In this document: piece by piece, positions 24,606-33,194 of the stretch
Layout: every line of letters starts with the position of its first letter
How positions within the stretch are numbered: position 1 is the first letter of the stretch
NCBI GenBank assembly: GCA_036310005.1
Contig: JAXJSP010000012.1
Location: forward strand, 1 to 64,000
DNA length: 64,000 bases
Direction of reading: 5' to 3'
Source: JAXJSP01 sp036310005
GTDB taxonomy: Bacteria > Bacillota > Clostridia > Oscillospirales > Acutalibacteraceae
Notes under the pieces: model-generated
What the model saw: only the letters and a program-made list of their open reading frames with translations
Database searches by the model: none
What the model was told of the DNA's origin: nothing
Translations under genes and position numbers: made by a program

Positions 24606-25745
24606 GTGGATATTCAGGAAAAAAAGCAAAAAGACGAGGCGCTTAAAACCGCCTTACAGCAAATTGAAAAGAAGTTCGGCAAGGGCAGCGTAATGAAACT
24701 CGGCGAAAATGTTGCGATGAATGTTGAAGCGATTTCAACAGGCTCAATCGCACTTGATAACGCGCTCGGAATAGGCGGACTTCCGAAAGGAAGAATTATT
24801 GAAATTTACGGTCCCGAGTCATCGGGTAAAACAACCGTTGCGTTGCACGTAGTTGCAGAGGCGCAAAAACAGGGCGGCGAGGCTGCATATATAGATGTTG
24901 AGCACGCACTCGATCCTATTTACGCTAAAAATTTAGGTGTTGATATTGACTCGCTTTTGGTATCACAGCCTGACGAGGGCGAACAGGCTCTCGATATTGC
25001 GGAAGCACTTGTGCGCTCGGGCGCTATTGATGTTGTTGTAGTTGACTCGGTAGCAGCACTTGTAACAAGAGCCGAAATTGAGGGCGATATGGGTGATAAC
25101 CATGTCGGTGTACAGGCAAGACTTATGTCACAGGCATTAAGAAAACTGACATCCGCAATTTCAAAATCGAACTGCCTTGTTATTTTTATCAATCAGTTAA
25201 GAGAAAAAGTCGGCGTTCTTTACGGAAACCCCGAGGTTACACCGGGCGGCAGAGCGCTTAAATTCTATTCTTCCGTAAGAATTGAAATACGCAAGGGCGA
25301 AACCTTGAAATCAGGCAGCGAGATGATAGGCAATCACACCAAGGCGAAAGTCGTTAAAAACAAAGTAGCACCACCGTTTAAAACTGCCGAATTTGATATT
25401 ATGTACGGTGAGGGTATTTCACAAACAGGCGAAGTGCTTGACCTTGCAGTTCAGTATGACATCATCAAAAAAGGCGGCTCGTGGTTCTCATATAACGACA
25501 ACCGTTTGGGACAGGGCAGAGATAATATCAAAAAGATGTTAGAGCAACAGCCCGAATTTTTCGAAGAAGTAAAAGAAAAGGTGCTTGCCGCAATCAAGGG
25601 AGAAACAGGCTATGAGGCAGACTACGGTATGCCCGTAACACAGCAGAGTGTTCCTGCCGCAAAATATGACATTCCGCTTGAAGAAGAACCAAAACGCAAA
25701 ACAGTATCATCTAAAATCAATTTAGATGTCGATGTTGACGATTAA
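24606..25745 (+). CDS. recA: Recombinase RecA
   Basis: 379 residues, full length. Walker A GPESSGKT near residue 67, VDSVAALV (Walker B) near 148, and the L1/L2 region with GDNHVGVQARLMSQALRKL and NQLREKVGVLYGNPE TPGGRALKF elements are intact. An acidic C-terminal tail is present. The start is GTG with GGAGGA upstream. No LexA-type operator is visible in the 37-bp leader or the preceding 60 bp. It overlaps recX by 1 bp. Confidence 0.98.
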   Translation: MDIQEKKQKDEALKTALQQIEKKFGKGSVMKLGENVAMNVEAISTGSIALDNALGIGGLPKGRIIEIYGPESSGKTTVALHVVAEAQKQGGEAAYIDVEHALDPIYAKNLGVDIDSLLVSQPDEGEQALDIAEALVRSGAIDVVVVDSVAALVTRAEIEGDMGDNHVGVQARLMSQALRKLTSAISKSNCLVIFINQLREKVGVLYGNPEVTPGGRALKFYSSVRIEIRKGETLKSGSEMIGNHTKAKVVKNKVAPPFKTAEFDIMYGEGISQTGEVLDLAVQYDIIKKGGSWFSYNDNRLGQGRDNIKKMLEQQPEFFEEVKEKVLAAIKGETGYEADYGMPVTQQSVPAAKYDIPLEEEPKRKTVSSKINLDVDVDD

Positions 25746-26404
25746 TGACAATCACAAATTTAAGTATCAGGCGAGGCGGACTGTACGCTGTCACCTTTGA
25801 CAATCTGTGCGAGTGTGAAAACGCGGAAAAAGAAAACGAAAACACCCTTTTAATTTTCAGGGATACTTTTGATTTGTCTTGCTATAAAACGGGAAGCAAT
25901 TTAAGTTTGGAACAGATAAACGAACTGAATTTTAAGTCTTTGTGTGACAGGGCATATTCAAAAGGGCTTTGGTATTTAAACTATAAAGACTACACTAAAA
26001 AGGCTATGTACGAAAAACTTGAGGGGCAGTATCCCGAGTTTGCGTGCGAATTTGCGGTTGAAAAATTAATAAGGCTTCATATAATTGATGATATGCGTTT
26101 TGCAACACGATACGCGGAAATTTTAATTAAAAACAAAAACACACCAAAAAAACAGGCGGTGTATAAACTTGTTTTAAAGGGTGTTGAAAAACAAACTGCG
26201 CAGAATGTATGCGACGATATAGACATAGACGAGTCGGCACAGTTAAAAGAACTTGTTGAAAAAAAGTATGCACACCGACTCAAAAACGAACAGGAGATAA
26301 AAAAAGCGACCGCCTCATTGTTAAGAAAAGGTTTTAGTTTTTACAATATAAAATCGGCATTAAAGGAGTTTGCCGATTTTTCATCAGATGAAGGAGAAGA
26401 TTAA
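25745..26404 (+). CDS. recX: RecA regulator RecX
   Basis: 219 residues built of three-helix repeats: WYLNYKDYTKKAMYEKL, the RLHIIDDMRFATRYAEIL block and a final LLRKGFSFYNIKSALKEF. RecX binds and modulates RecA filaments. Its ATG shares an A with the recA stop, and its own stop shares one with rimO, so recA-recX-rimO appear to be one translationally coupled unit. Confidence 0.9.
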   Translation: MTITNLSIRRGGLYAVTFDNLCECENAEKENENTLLIFRDTFDLSCYKTGSNLSLEQINELNFKSLCDRAYSKGLWYLNYKDYTKKAMYEKLEGQYPEFACEFAVEKLIRLHIIDDMRFATRYAEILIKNKNTPKKQAVYKLVLKGVEKQTAQNVCDDIDIDESAQLKELVEKKYAHRLKNEQEIKKATASLLRKGFSFYNIKSALKEFADFSSDEGED

Positions 26405-27732
26405 TGAATTACAGCGTTGGTATGGTGTCACTCGGTTGCCCTAAAAATCAGGTTGATGCGGAAATAATGCTCGCCGATTTAAAAAACGCGGGATTTTCAA
26501 TTCGCTCAAGCGAATATGATACCGACTGTGTTATTATTAACACCTGCGGCTTTATTGAAAGCGCAAAAAAAGAGGCAATAGAAAATATTTTGGAACTTGC
26601 CGATATAAAGGCGGAGGGCAGAATAAAAGCGCTTGTAGTCACAGGCTGTCTTGCCGAGCGCTACAAAGAGGAAATCAAAAAGGAAATGCCCGAGGTTGAT
26701 GCGGTTGTCGGACTCGGCTCAAACTGTGATATTGTAAAAATCGTAACCGATGCCATCGAGGGCAGACAGACCGAAAGTTTTAAGGATAAAAGCGCGCTTT
26801 GTTTTGACGGTGAAAGAATGCTCTCAACACCCTTTTATACCGCGTATTTAAAAATCGCAGAGGGTTGCGACAACTGTTGTACATACTGCACTATCCCGAT
26901 GATAAGAGGCCGCTTCCGTTCAAGAAGTATGGAAAGTGTTATAAATGAGGCAAAACTGCTTGCCGACAGGGGCGTAAAAGAACTGATTTTAGTAGCACAG
27001 GATACTACAAGATACGGAGAAGATTTATATTCAAAACCGATGCTTGCCTCACTTCTGACAAAACTTAATGAAATTGACGGTATAAAATGGATAAGAACGC
27101 TTTATACATACCCCGAAAGAATTGACGATGAACTGATAAGCGCGGTTAAAAACAACAAAAAAGTCGTAAGTTATTTTGACATTCCGCTGCAGCACTGCAA
27201 TAAAGAAATTTTAGAAAAAATGAACAGACGGGGCGACGAGCAGAGTTATTTAGCCCTTATTGAAAAAATAAGAAAAGCAATACCGGATGTAACCTTGCGT
27301 ACTACTTTTATAACAGGTTTTCCGTCAGAAAGCGAGGAGCAGTTTGAACAACTTTGCAATTTTGTTAAAAAGGCAAAGTTTGACCGCGTAGGCTGTTTTG
27401 CTTATTCGCAAGAGGAAAATACCGTTGCCGGCAATATGCCAAATCAGGTTGACGAGCAGACAAGGGTAAGACGCAGTGAAATTATAATGGATGTGCAAAA
27501 CAGAGTTATAAACGAGAAAAATTTGAAATACATTGATACAGTACAACAGGTCCTTGTTGAAGGATATGATGATTATATCAAGTGTTATTACGGAAGAACC
27601 AAGGCAGATGCGCCCGAAATTGACGCAAAAGTTTTCTTTACTAAAAAAGACGAAAGTATAAAAGCGGGCGATTTTGTAACCGTAAAAATTATTGATACAA
27701 TTGAATATGATTTACTCGCCGAGCAGATTTAA
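26404..27732 (+). CDS. rimO: Ribosomal protein S12 methylthiotransferase RimO
   Basis: 442 residues. The N-terminal MTTase domain starts VGMVSLGCPKNQVDAE with three conserved cysteines (SLGCP, NTCGF, TGCLA). The radical SAM core has CDNCCTYCTIP near residue 159 (CxxxCxxC), and a TRAM domain ends the protein. The enzyme methylthiolates an Asp of S12. SLGCPKN distinguishes RimO from MiaB. Confidence 0.95.
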   Translation: MNYSVGMVSLGCPKNQVDAEIMLADLKNAGFSIRSSEYDTDCVIINTCGFIESAKKEAIENILELADIKAEGRIKALVVTGCLAERYKEEIKKEMPEVDAVVGLGSNCDIVKIVTDAIEGRQTESFKDKSALCFDGERMLSTPFYTAYLKIAEGCDNCCTYCTIPMIRGRFRSRSMESVINEAKLLADRGVKELILVAQDTTRYGEDLYSKPMLASLLTKLNEIDGIKWIRTLYTYPERIDDELISAVKNNKKVVSYFDIPLQHCNKEILEKMNRRGDEQSYLALIEKIRKAIPDVTLRTTFITGFPSESEEQFEQLCNFVKKAKFDRVGCFAYSQEENTVAGNMPNQVDEQTRVRRSEIIMDVQNRVINEKNLKYIDTVQQVLVEGYDDYIKCYYGRTKADAPEIDAKVFFTKKDESIKAGDFVTVKIIDTIEYDLLAEQI

Positions 27733-27744
27733 GGGAGAAATAAA

Positions 27745-28329
27745 ATGAATATACCAAACAGATTAACAGTATTAAGAATAATTTTAGCACCGATTTTTTT
27801 AGCGGTGCTTGCGGTTGATTTTCCTTTCAATTATTTCGTGTCCGCAATAATTTTTATAGTTGCAAGCCTTACCGATATGCTCGACGGACAAATTGCACGC
27901 AGACAGAATTTAGTCACCGATTTCGGAAAATTTTTAGATCCTATTGCAGATAAAATGCTCACCGAGGCCGCATTTCTCGGAATGATGTTTTTTGAAGAGT
28001 GTTACGGTATGCTGTGGGTGAATTTCATAATTTTAACAAGAGAGTTTTTGGTAACAAGCGTGCGCTTGATGGCGGCAAGCAAGGGCGGAAAAGTAATTGC
28101 CGCAAATATATGGGGCAAACTCAAAACAGTAACTCAGATGACAGCAATTATTATGACGCTCATATTTAAAGGCATGCTTGAGTTTGAAGTAATAAGCAGT
28201 ATTGTATGGCTGAAAACCTCAATGGTGGTTTTAATGAACACAGCAATCTGGGCAAGCGTAGTTTTAACCGTAATTTCGGGAATTATTTATCTGATTCAAA
28301 ACAAAGAAAGTGTCGGATTTAAAAAATAA
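27745..28329 (+). CDS. pgsA: CDP-diacylglycerol-glycerol-3-phosphate 3-phosphatidyltransferase
   Basis: 194-residue integral membrane enzyme making phosphatidylglycerol phosphate. It begins MNIPNRLTVLRI, typical of PgsA. The CDP-alcohol phosphotransferase motif DGQIARRQNLVTDFGKFLDPIADK near residues 45-69 carries the DG, AR, G, D and D residues. About six membrane segments. It lies 12 bp after rimO with AAGGGAG upstream. Confidence 0.93.
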   Translation: MNIPNRLTVLRIILAPIFLAVLAVDFPFNYFVSAIIFIVASLTDMLDGQIARRQNLVTDFGKFLDPIADKMLTEAAFLGMMFFEECYGMLWVNFIILTREFLVTSVRLMAASKGGKVIAANIWGKLKTVTQMTAIIMTLIFKGMLEFEVISSIVWLKTSMVVLMNTAIWASVVLTVISGIIYLIQNKESVGFKK

Positions 28330-28330
28330 G

Positions 28331-28358
28331 TGGACAAATTTAAAAATTTGTATATAAT
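28331..28358 (+). promoter_or_regulatory. Promoter for the T-box leader and cysE-cysS
   Basis: TGGACA (28331-28336) and perfect TATAAT (28353-28358), 16-bp spacing. Transcription would begin near 28365 and include the whole leader. Confidence 0.8.
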
Positions 28359-28360
28359 GA

Positions 28361-28598
28361 GAATAGATGCGTTTTTCAGAAAAGAGAAGTAGTATAACCG
28401 AAAATAACAGAGATAGACTTTCATCGGCTGTAAGAAGTCTTTATCGGTAGGTTTTATGAAAATGCGCTTTTTGATGCACCCCGTAGGAAATGACAGGGCG
28501 GTCGACTCCGTTATAAGTCTTTGAGAGTTATAAACCGAAGTGGAACCGCGAATTACTTAAATTTCGCCTTCGTGTGCCAAAAGCACGCGGAGGTTTTT
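28361..28598 (+). promoter_or_regulatory. T-box leader, probably reading tRNA-Cys
   Basis: The T-box sequence AAGTGGAACCGCG is at 28538-28550, close to the consensus that pairs with the tRNA 3' end. Stem I arms GCGTTTTTC (about 28369-28377) and GAAAATGCG (28458-28466) pair, with an AGAAGTAGTA motif at 28385-28394 in between. TGC at 28463-28465 is the likely specifier (Cys codon), which fits the downstream cysE and cysS. Uncharged tRNA-Cys would favour the antiterminator over the terminator at 28566-28598. The specifier position is inference from stem layout. Confidence 0.88.
28566..28598 (+). terminator. T-box-controlled intrinsic terminator
   Basis: An 11-bp stem (CCTTCGTGTGC with GCACGCGGAGG, two G-U pairs), loop CAAAA, then TTTTT. 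Its 5' arm overlaps sequence that can pair with the T-box element. Confidence 0.88.
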
Positions 28599-28614
28599 AT
28601 TTTGGAGAAAAACT

Positions 28615-29244
28615 ATGTTTGATTTATTAAAACAGGATATCGCAACAATAAAAGAAAGAGATCCCGCCGCACGCAGTGCGCTTGAAATTTTACTGCTTTA
28701 TCCGGGCTTTAAAGCAGTCAGAGCGCACAGAAAAGCAAAACGCTTATACGATAAGGGACATTATTTCAGAGCAAGAAGAATTTCACAGAAAATTGCAAGA
28801 AAAACAGGTATTGAAATTCATCCGGGCGCAACAATCGGAAAAGGTTTTTTCATTGACCACGGAACCGGCGTTGTAATCGGCGAAACCACCGAAATCGGCG
28901 ATAATGTCACAATTTATCAGGGCGTGACCTTGGGCGGTACGGGTAAGCAAACCGGCAAGCGACATCCTACAATAGGCGATAATGTTATGATAGGCTCGGG
29001 CGCTAAAGTGTTAGGCCCTATAAAAATAGGCAACAATTCAAAAGTCGCGGCCGGCGCAGTAGTACTAAACGATGTACCGTCCGATTCCACAGCAGTAGGC
29101 GTGCCGGCAAGAGTGGTAAAACGCAAAGGCGTTAAAATAGATTTGGACCAGGTGCATATTCCCGACCCCGTATCACAGGAACTGTGCAGACTGCAAACGG
29201 AAATAGACAAACTGAAAAAGGAGATAAATAATGAAAATTTATAA
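28615..29244 (+). CDS. cysE: Serine O-acetyltransferase
   Basis: 209 residues. CysE makes O-acetylserine, the direct precursor of cysteine. After a short helical N-domain, left-handed beta-helix hexapeptide repeats run from about residue 65 (GIEIHPGATIGKGFFIDHGTG) through NVTIYQGVTLGGTGK to NSKVAAGAVV. Catalytic His residues lie in HPGATIG and DHGTG. This short form (no long N-terminal helix bundle) is usual in Firmicutes. It overlaps cysS by 14 bp. Confidence 0.95.
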   Translation: MFDLLKQDIATIKERDPAARSALEILLLYPGFKAVRAHRKAKRLYDKGHYFRARRISQKIARKTGIEIHPGATIGKGFFIDHGTGVVIGETTEIGDNVTIYQGVTLGGTGKQTGKRHPTIGDNVMIGSGAKVLGPIKIGNNSKVAAGAVVLNDVPSDSTAVGVPARVVKRKGVKIDLDQVHIPDPVSQELCRLQTEIDKLKKEINNENL

Positions 29245-30607
29245 CACCCTTACAAGAGAAAAAGAGGAACTGAAAACCGTTGAGGAGGGCAAAGTAGGTA
29301 TTTATGCTTGCGGCCCTACCGTTTATAACTATATCCACATAGGCAACGCAAGACCTCTTTGCGTATTTGATGTGCTAAGGCGCTATCTTGAGTGGAGAGG
29401 TTATGAAGTAAACTTTGTCCAAAACTTTACCGACATTGATGATAAACTTATCAACAAGGCAAACGAGGAGGGCATTACGGTACCGCAGGTTGCAGAGCGT
29501 TATATAAAAGAATTTTTTATCGACTCAACAGGACTTAATATAAAAAAGGCAACTACTCATCCGAGGGCTACGGAAAACATTGACGAGATTATCGGCATTA
29601 TTTCAACACTTGTTGAAAAAGGCTATGCTTATGCATCGGGCGGAGATGTGTATTTCAGGACAAAGAAGTTTAACGAGTACGGTAAATTATCACATCAGCC
29701 GCTTGAAGATTTGGAGGCGGGCGCGAGAATTGATGTCAACGACGTAAAAGAGGACCCGATGGACTTTGCACTCTGGAAAGGCGTCAAACCCGGAGAACCT
29801 TTCTGGCCTTCGCCCTGGGGCGACGGAAGACCGGGATGGCATATCGAATGTTCTGCTATGAGCCAGAAATATATCGGCAAAACTCTTGACATTCACTGCG
29901 GCGGACAGGACCTTATTTTCCCGCACCACGAAAACGAAATAGCACAAAGCGAGTGCGCTTCGGGCTGCGCGTTTGCAAATTACTGGATGCACAACGGATA
30001 TATCAATGTAGATAACAGAAAAATGTCAAAATCGCTCGGCAACTTCTTTACCGTAAGACAGGTTGCGGAAAAATACGGTTATGAGCCTATCAGATATCTG
30101 ATGATTTCTTCACATTACAGAAGCCCGATTAACTATTCTGTGGAAATTATCGAGCAGTCAAAAAATGCGCTTGAGCGACTTTATAACTGCCGCGATAATA
30201 TCGTGTTCAGATTAAAAACCGCAAAGGTCGGAGAAAGCACGGTCGATTTTAATAAATATAAGCAAGAGTTTATTGACGCTATGGAAGACGACTTAAATAC
30301 CGCAGACGCAATTACTGCTGTGTTTAATCTTGTAAAACAGGTTAATACAATGCTCAAAGGCGAGGTATCAAAAACCGACCTTGAAAACGCGCTTAGTATG
30401 TTTGACGAACTTTGCTCGGTCTTAGGCCTTGTATATAATGTTGCAGACGATTCTCTTGACAGCGAAGTAGAAAAATTAATCGCCGAACGCACTCAGGCAA
30501 GAGCCGACAAAGATTTCAAAAAAGCAGACGAAATCAGAGATAAATTAAAGCAAATGGGAATAACCTTGAAGGATACACCGCAGGGTGTAACCTGGACAAA
30601 AGACTAA
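29231..30607 (+). CDS. cysS: Cysteinyl-tRNA synthetase
   Basis: 458-residue class I synthetase. HIGH-type motif HIGNAR near residue 36 after the zinc-site CGPTVYNY, KMSKS at about 267 (RKMSKSLGN), WHIECSAMSQKY and HCGGQDLIFPHHENE typical of CysRS. AGGAGA lies before the ATG, inside the end of cysE. Co-regulation with cysE by the T-box couples cysteine supply and charging. Confidence 0.97.
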   Translation: MKIYNTLTREKEELKTVEEGKVGIYACGPTVYNYIHIGNARPLCVFDVLRRYLEWRGYEVNFVQNFTDIDDKLINKANEEGITVPQVAERYIKEFFIDSTGLNIKKATTHPRATENIDEIIGIISTLVEKGYAYASGGDVYFRTKKFNEYGKLSHQPLEDLEAGARIDVNDVKEDPMDFALWKGVKPGEPFWPSPWGDGRPGWHIECSAMSQKYIGKTLDIHCGGQDLIFPHHENEIAQSECASGCAFANYWMHNGYINVDNRKMSKSLGNFFTVRQVAEKYGYEPIRYLMISSHYRSPINYSVEIIEQSKNALERLYNCRDNIVFRLKTAKVGESTVDFNKYKQEFIDAMEDDLNTADAITAVFNLVKQVNTMLKGEVSKTDLENALSMFDELCSVLGLVYNVADDSLDSEVEKLIAERTQARADKDFKKADEIRDKLKQMGITLKDTPQGVTWTKD

Positions 30608-30609
30608 AA

Positions 30610-30650
30610 AACAAAAGCCCCGTCATAAGACAGGGCTTTTGTTTTGTTTT
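30610..30650. terminator. Bidirectional terminator between cysS and a small convergent gene
   Basis: AACAAAAGCCC (30610-30620) pairs with GGGCTTTTGTT (30633-30643), with A and T tracts on both sides. Confidence 0.9.
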
Positions 30651-30652
30651 GA

Positions 30653-30886
30653 TTACTTATGTTGTTCAATCCAAGCGTCAACTTTTGTTTTTGCCAATCT
30701 CTTAATTGACTCTGTAGGATACGGAGATTTTGCTCCTCCGTTAGTATAAACAAAATAATTACCTTGTTCGGTTACATATAAAGTTTCTTCATAACCGTCT
30801 TCATCACCAAAATTACCATAAGTAAACTTTTCGATAATTACTGCAGTATCGGTATCGTAATCAATCTTGCAAATAGTTGCTTTCAT
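30653..30886 (-). CDS. Small soluble protein, unknown function
   Basis: 77 residues from the ATG at 30886 (MKATICKIDYDTDTA), with GAGAGGTG just upstream; a GTG at 30895 overlaps that site. Predominantly beta-strand-like with many Asp, Glu and Tyr residues (YGNFGDEDGYEETLY), then a Lys-rich C-terminal helix (SIKRLAKTKVDAWIEQHK). No signal peptide, membrane segment or cysteine pair. I do not recognise it. It has its own consensus-like promoter and a shared terminator, so it is an independent unit. Confidence 0.75.
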   Translation of the reverse strand: MKATICKIDYDTDTAVIIEKFTYGNFGDEDGYEETLYVTEQGNYFVYTNGGAKSPYPTESIKRLAKTKVDAWIEQHK

Positions 30887-30917
30887 TTTTTTCACCTCTC
30901 ATAAGTTTACTGATTAA

Positions 30918-30946
30918 ATTATATTTAATATTTCATATACCGTCAA
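30918..30946 (-). promoter_or_regulatory. Sigma-A promoter for the small protein gene
   Basis: Minus strand TTGACG (30946-30941) and perfect TATAAT (30923-30918), 17-bp spacing. From 30950 to 31105 I see no gene or recognisable structure. Confidence 0.85.
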
Positions 30947-31106
30947 GTGTTTCGACGAAATTGCACAAAAAAATTACAAAATTTCGGTATTTCTCACAAA
31001 GCGGTTGATTTTTTATACTCATATTTGTGTTGTTTTTAGCGATAAACGGGCGAGAGCGGTCTTTGTCAGATACGGTAGAATCGAGTTGAAAATCAAATAT
31101 TTTAAG

Positions 31107-31135
31107 TTGTTAAACATCGGGTAGTATGATATAAT
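31107..31135 (+). promoter_or_regulatory. Sigma-A promoter for recJ-relA
   Basis: TTGTTA (31107-31112) and perfect TATAAT (31130-31135), 17-bp spacing, about 40 nt before the recJ start. Confidence 0.8.
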
Positions 31136-31175
31136 AAAGTATTATTTGTGTAATTAATTTCGGAGTTGATATATT

Positions 31176-33176
31176 TTGAGCAGAAAAAGGTGGGTTGTGT
31201 CCGCCGGCGATAAGTTTCTTGCAAAAGAAATTGCACAGGAATGTCAGATAGATGTTCTTGTTGCTTTAATTCTGGTCGCCCGCGGTTATACCGATCCGTT
31301 TGAAGTTGATCAGTTGCTCGAACAAGACGGACAACTTTGCGATCCGTATGAGTTTGTCGATATGGAAAAAGCAGTTGAGCGAATAAAAACAGCAATAGAA
31401 AACAAAGAGAAAATCTGTGTATACGGGGACTATGATGCGGATGGTATTACCTCAACGGTAATGCTTTATTCCTATTTAAAGGAAAAAACGGACAATGTTT
31501 TATATTATGTCCCCGAGCGAGCAGAAGGTTACGGGCTTAATAAAAATGCGATTGAAAAATTAAAAGAGGAAAATGTTGATTTAATCGTTACTGTCGATAA
31601 CGGAATCAGCGCAAACGAGGAAATAAGTTTTGCAAATTCACTCGGTATGCAGGTTATAGTAACCGACCACCATTTACCGGGTGAAACTTTACCCGACGCT
31701 TATGCAATAGTCGATCCGCACAGAAAAGACTGCCTCTCGTCTTATAAAAATTACGCGGGCGCCGGTGTTGCGTTTAAATTTATCTGCGCTCTTGAAAATA
31801 AAAGCGGCGAACAAATGGCAACAAAATATGCCGATTTAGCGGCAGTCGGCACAATAGCGGACTTAATGCCCTTAGACGGTGAAAACCGACTCATTGTCAA
31901 ATACGGTATCGAACTTATTAATTCAATAAGAGAAGGCTTTAATGCCATAAGTGAAGTCAGCGGCTATAAAAAAGAGATTACAAGTAATGCGGTGTCCTTT
32001 ACAATAGCACCGAGACTTAACGCGGCAGGCAGAGTCGGAAGTTGCTTAAAGGCAGTCGAGTTGTTGCTTACCGACTCAAAAAGTGAGGCTATGAGCATAG
32101 CCGAGCAGATAAACGAGTTAAATCAACTTCGTCAGAGTATCGAAAAACAGGTATTCTGCGAGGCTGTGGAAATTATTGAAAAAAATAATTATATGTACGA
32201 CAGAGTTATCGTCGTAAAAGGCGAAAACTGGCACCACGGAATTATCGGCATTGTCGCTTCGCGAATTTGTGAACAGTATTCACGCCCGTCAATAGTGCTT
32301 TCAAATGACGGAATTTACGCAAGCGGAAGCGCAAGAAGCGTAGGCGATTTTTGTCTTTATGATGCAATCAAGAGTTGCGAAGATTTGCTGTATAAATTCG
32401 GCGGTCACGCACAGGCGGCCGGCATTACGCTTTTAAAAGAAAATGTTGACAAATTCAGGCAGCAGATTAATCTGTATGCAAAACAAAACTACAAAAAGAT
32501 GCCTTTTAACGAGATAACGATTGATGTAAAATTAAAGCCGTCTGCATTCACACCGGAACTTATAGAGTCATTACAGGTTTTAGCGCCGTACGGTGCCGGA
32601 AATCCGCAACCGGTATTCGGACTTTTTAATATGAAAATTGAAAAGATTGTCCCGGTGGCACAGGGCAAACACCTGAAAATTGAGGCATCAAAAGACGGTG
32701 ATAAAGCCTATGTTATGGCATTTTCAAGAACTGTCGACACGTTCCCGTTTGCTGTATCGGATGAGGTTGATATGGCAATCAGTGCCGATGTCGGCGAATA
32801 TATGGGCAAAAAACAGGTAAACCTTGTTTTAAAGGAAATAAGATACTCAAATGTAGACGAAGATGAATATTTTGATAGTATAAGGGAGTATGAAAGTTTC
32901 AAGCGTGAGGAATACGACGAGGTAACAAGCAAGATTACAAGAAAAACGGTTGAAGATGTTTACAGACAGGTAAGATGCGGAATAAATATTGACAGCGCGA
33001 AACTTTGTAAAAAGTTAAACATAAGTTATGCAGAACTTATGCTGTCGCTTGACTGCTTGCAGGAAATCGGAGTAATTGAAAAAACAGGCGATATGTTTAC
33101 TATCAACGCACATTCGGTATCGGTCGAAAACAAAAAAGACCTTGAGAGTTCTTTAACTTATACAAAAGCAATTTAG
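31176..33176 (+). CDS. recJ: Single-stranded-DNA exonuclease RecJ
   Basis: 666 residues. The DHH phosphoesterase motifs are present: CVYGDYDADGITS near residue 85, VDNGIS near 142, VTDHHLPG near 158 and the DLAAVGTIADLMPL block. DHHA1 follows with a SGSARS-type motif and GGHAQAAG near 405, then an OB-like domain and a C-terminal winged-helix extension found in Firmicute RecJ. Start is TTG with CGGAG about 9 nt upstream. It acts in recombinational and mismatch repair. Confidence 0.95.
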   Translation: MSRKRWVVSAGDKFLAKEIAQECQIDVLVALILVARGYTDPFEVDQLLEQDGQLCDPYEFVDMEKAVERIKTAIENKEKICVYGDYDADGITSTVMLYSYLKEKTDNVLYYVPERAEGYGLNKNAIEKLKEENVDLIVTVDNGISANEEISFANSLGMQVIVTDHHLPGETLPDAYAIVDPHRKDCLSSYKNYAGAGVAFKFICALENKSGEQMATKYADLAAVGTIADLMPLDGENRLIVKYGIELINSIREGFNAISEVSGYKKEITSNAVSFTIAPRLNAAGRVGSCLKAVELLLTDSKSEAMSIAEQINELNQLRQSIEKQVFCEAVEIIEKNNYMYDRVIVVKGENWHHGIIGIVASRICEQYSRPSIVLSNDGIYASGSARSVGDFCLYDAIKSCEDLLYKFGGHAQAAGITLLKENVDKFRQQINLYAKQNYKKMPFNEITIDVKLKPSAFTPELIESLQVLAPYGAGNPQPVFGLFNMKIEKIVPVAQGKHLKIEASKDGDKAYVMAFSRTVDTFPFAVSDEVDMAISADVGEYMGKKQVNLVLKEIRYSNVDEDEYFDSIREYESFKREEYDEVTSKITRKTVEDVYRQVRCGINIDSAKLCKKLNISYAELMLSLDCLQEIGVIEKTGDMFTINAHSVSVENKKDLESSLTYTKAI

Positions 33177-33194
33177 CAAAGGCAGGTGAAATAG

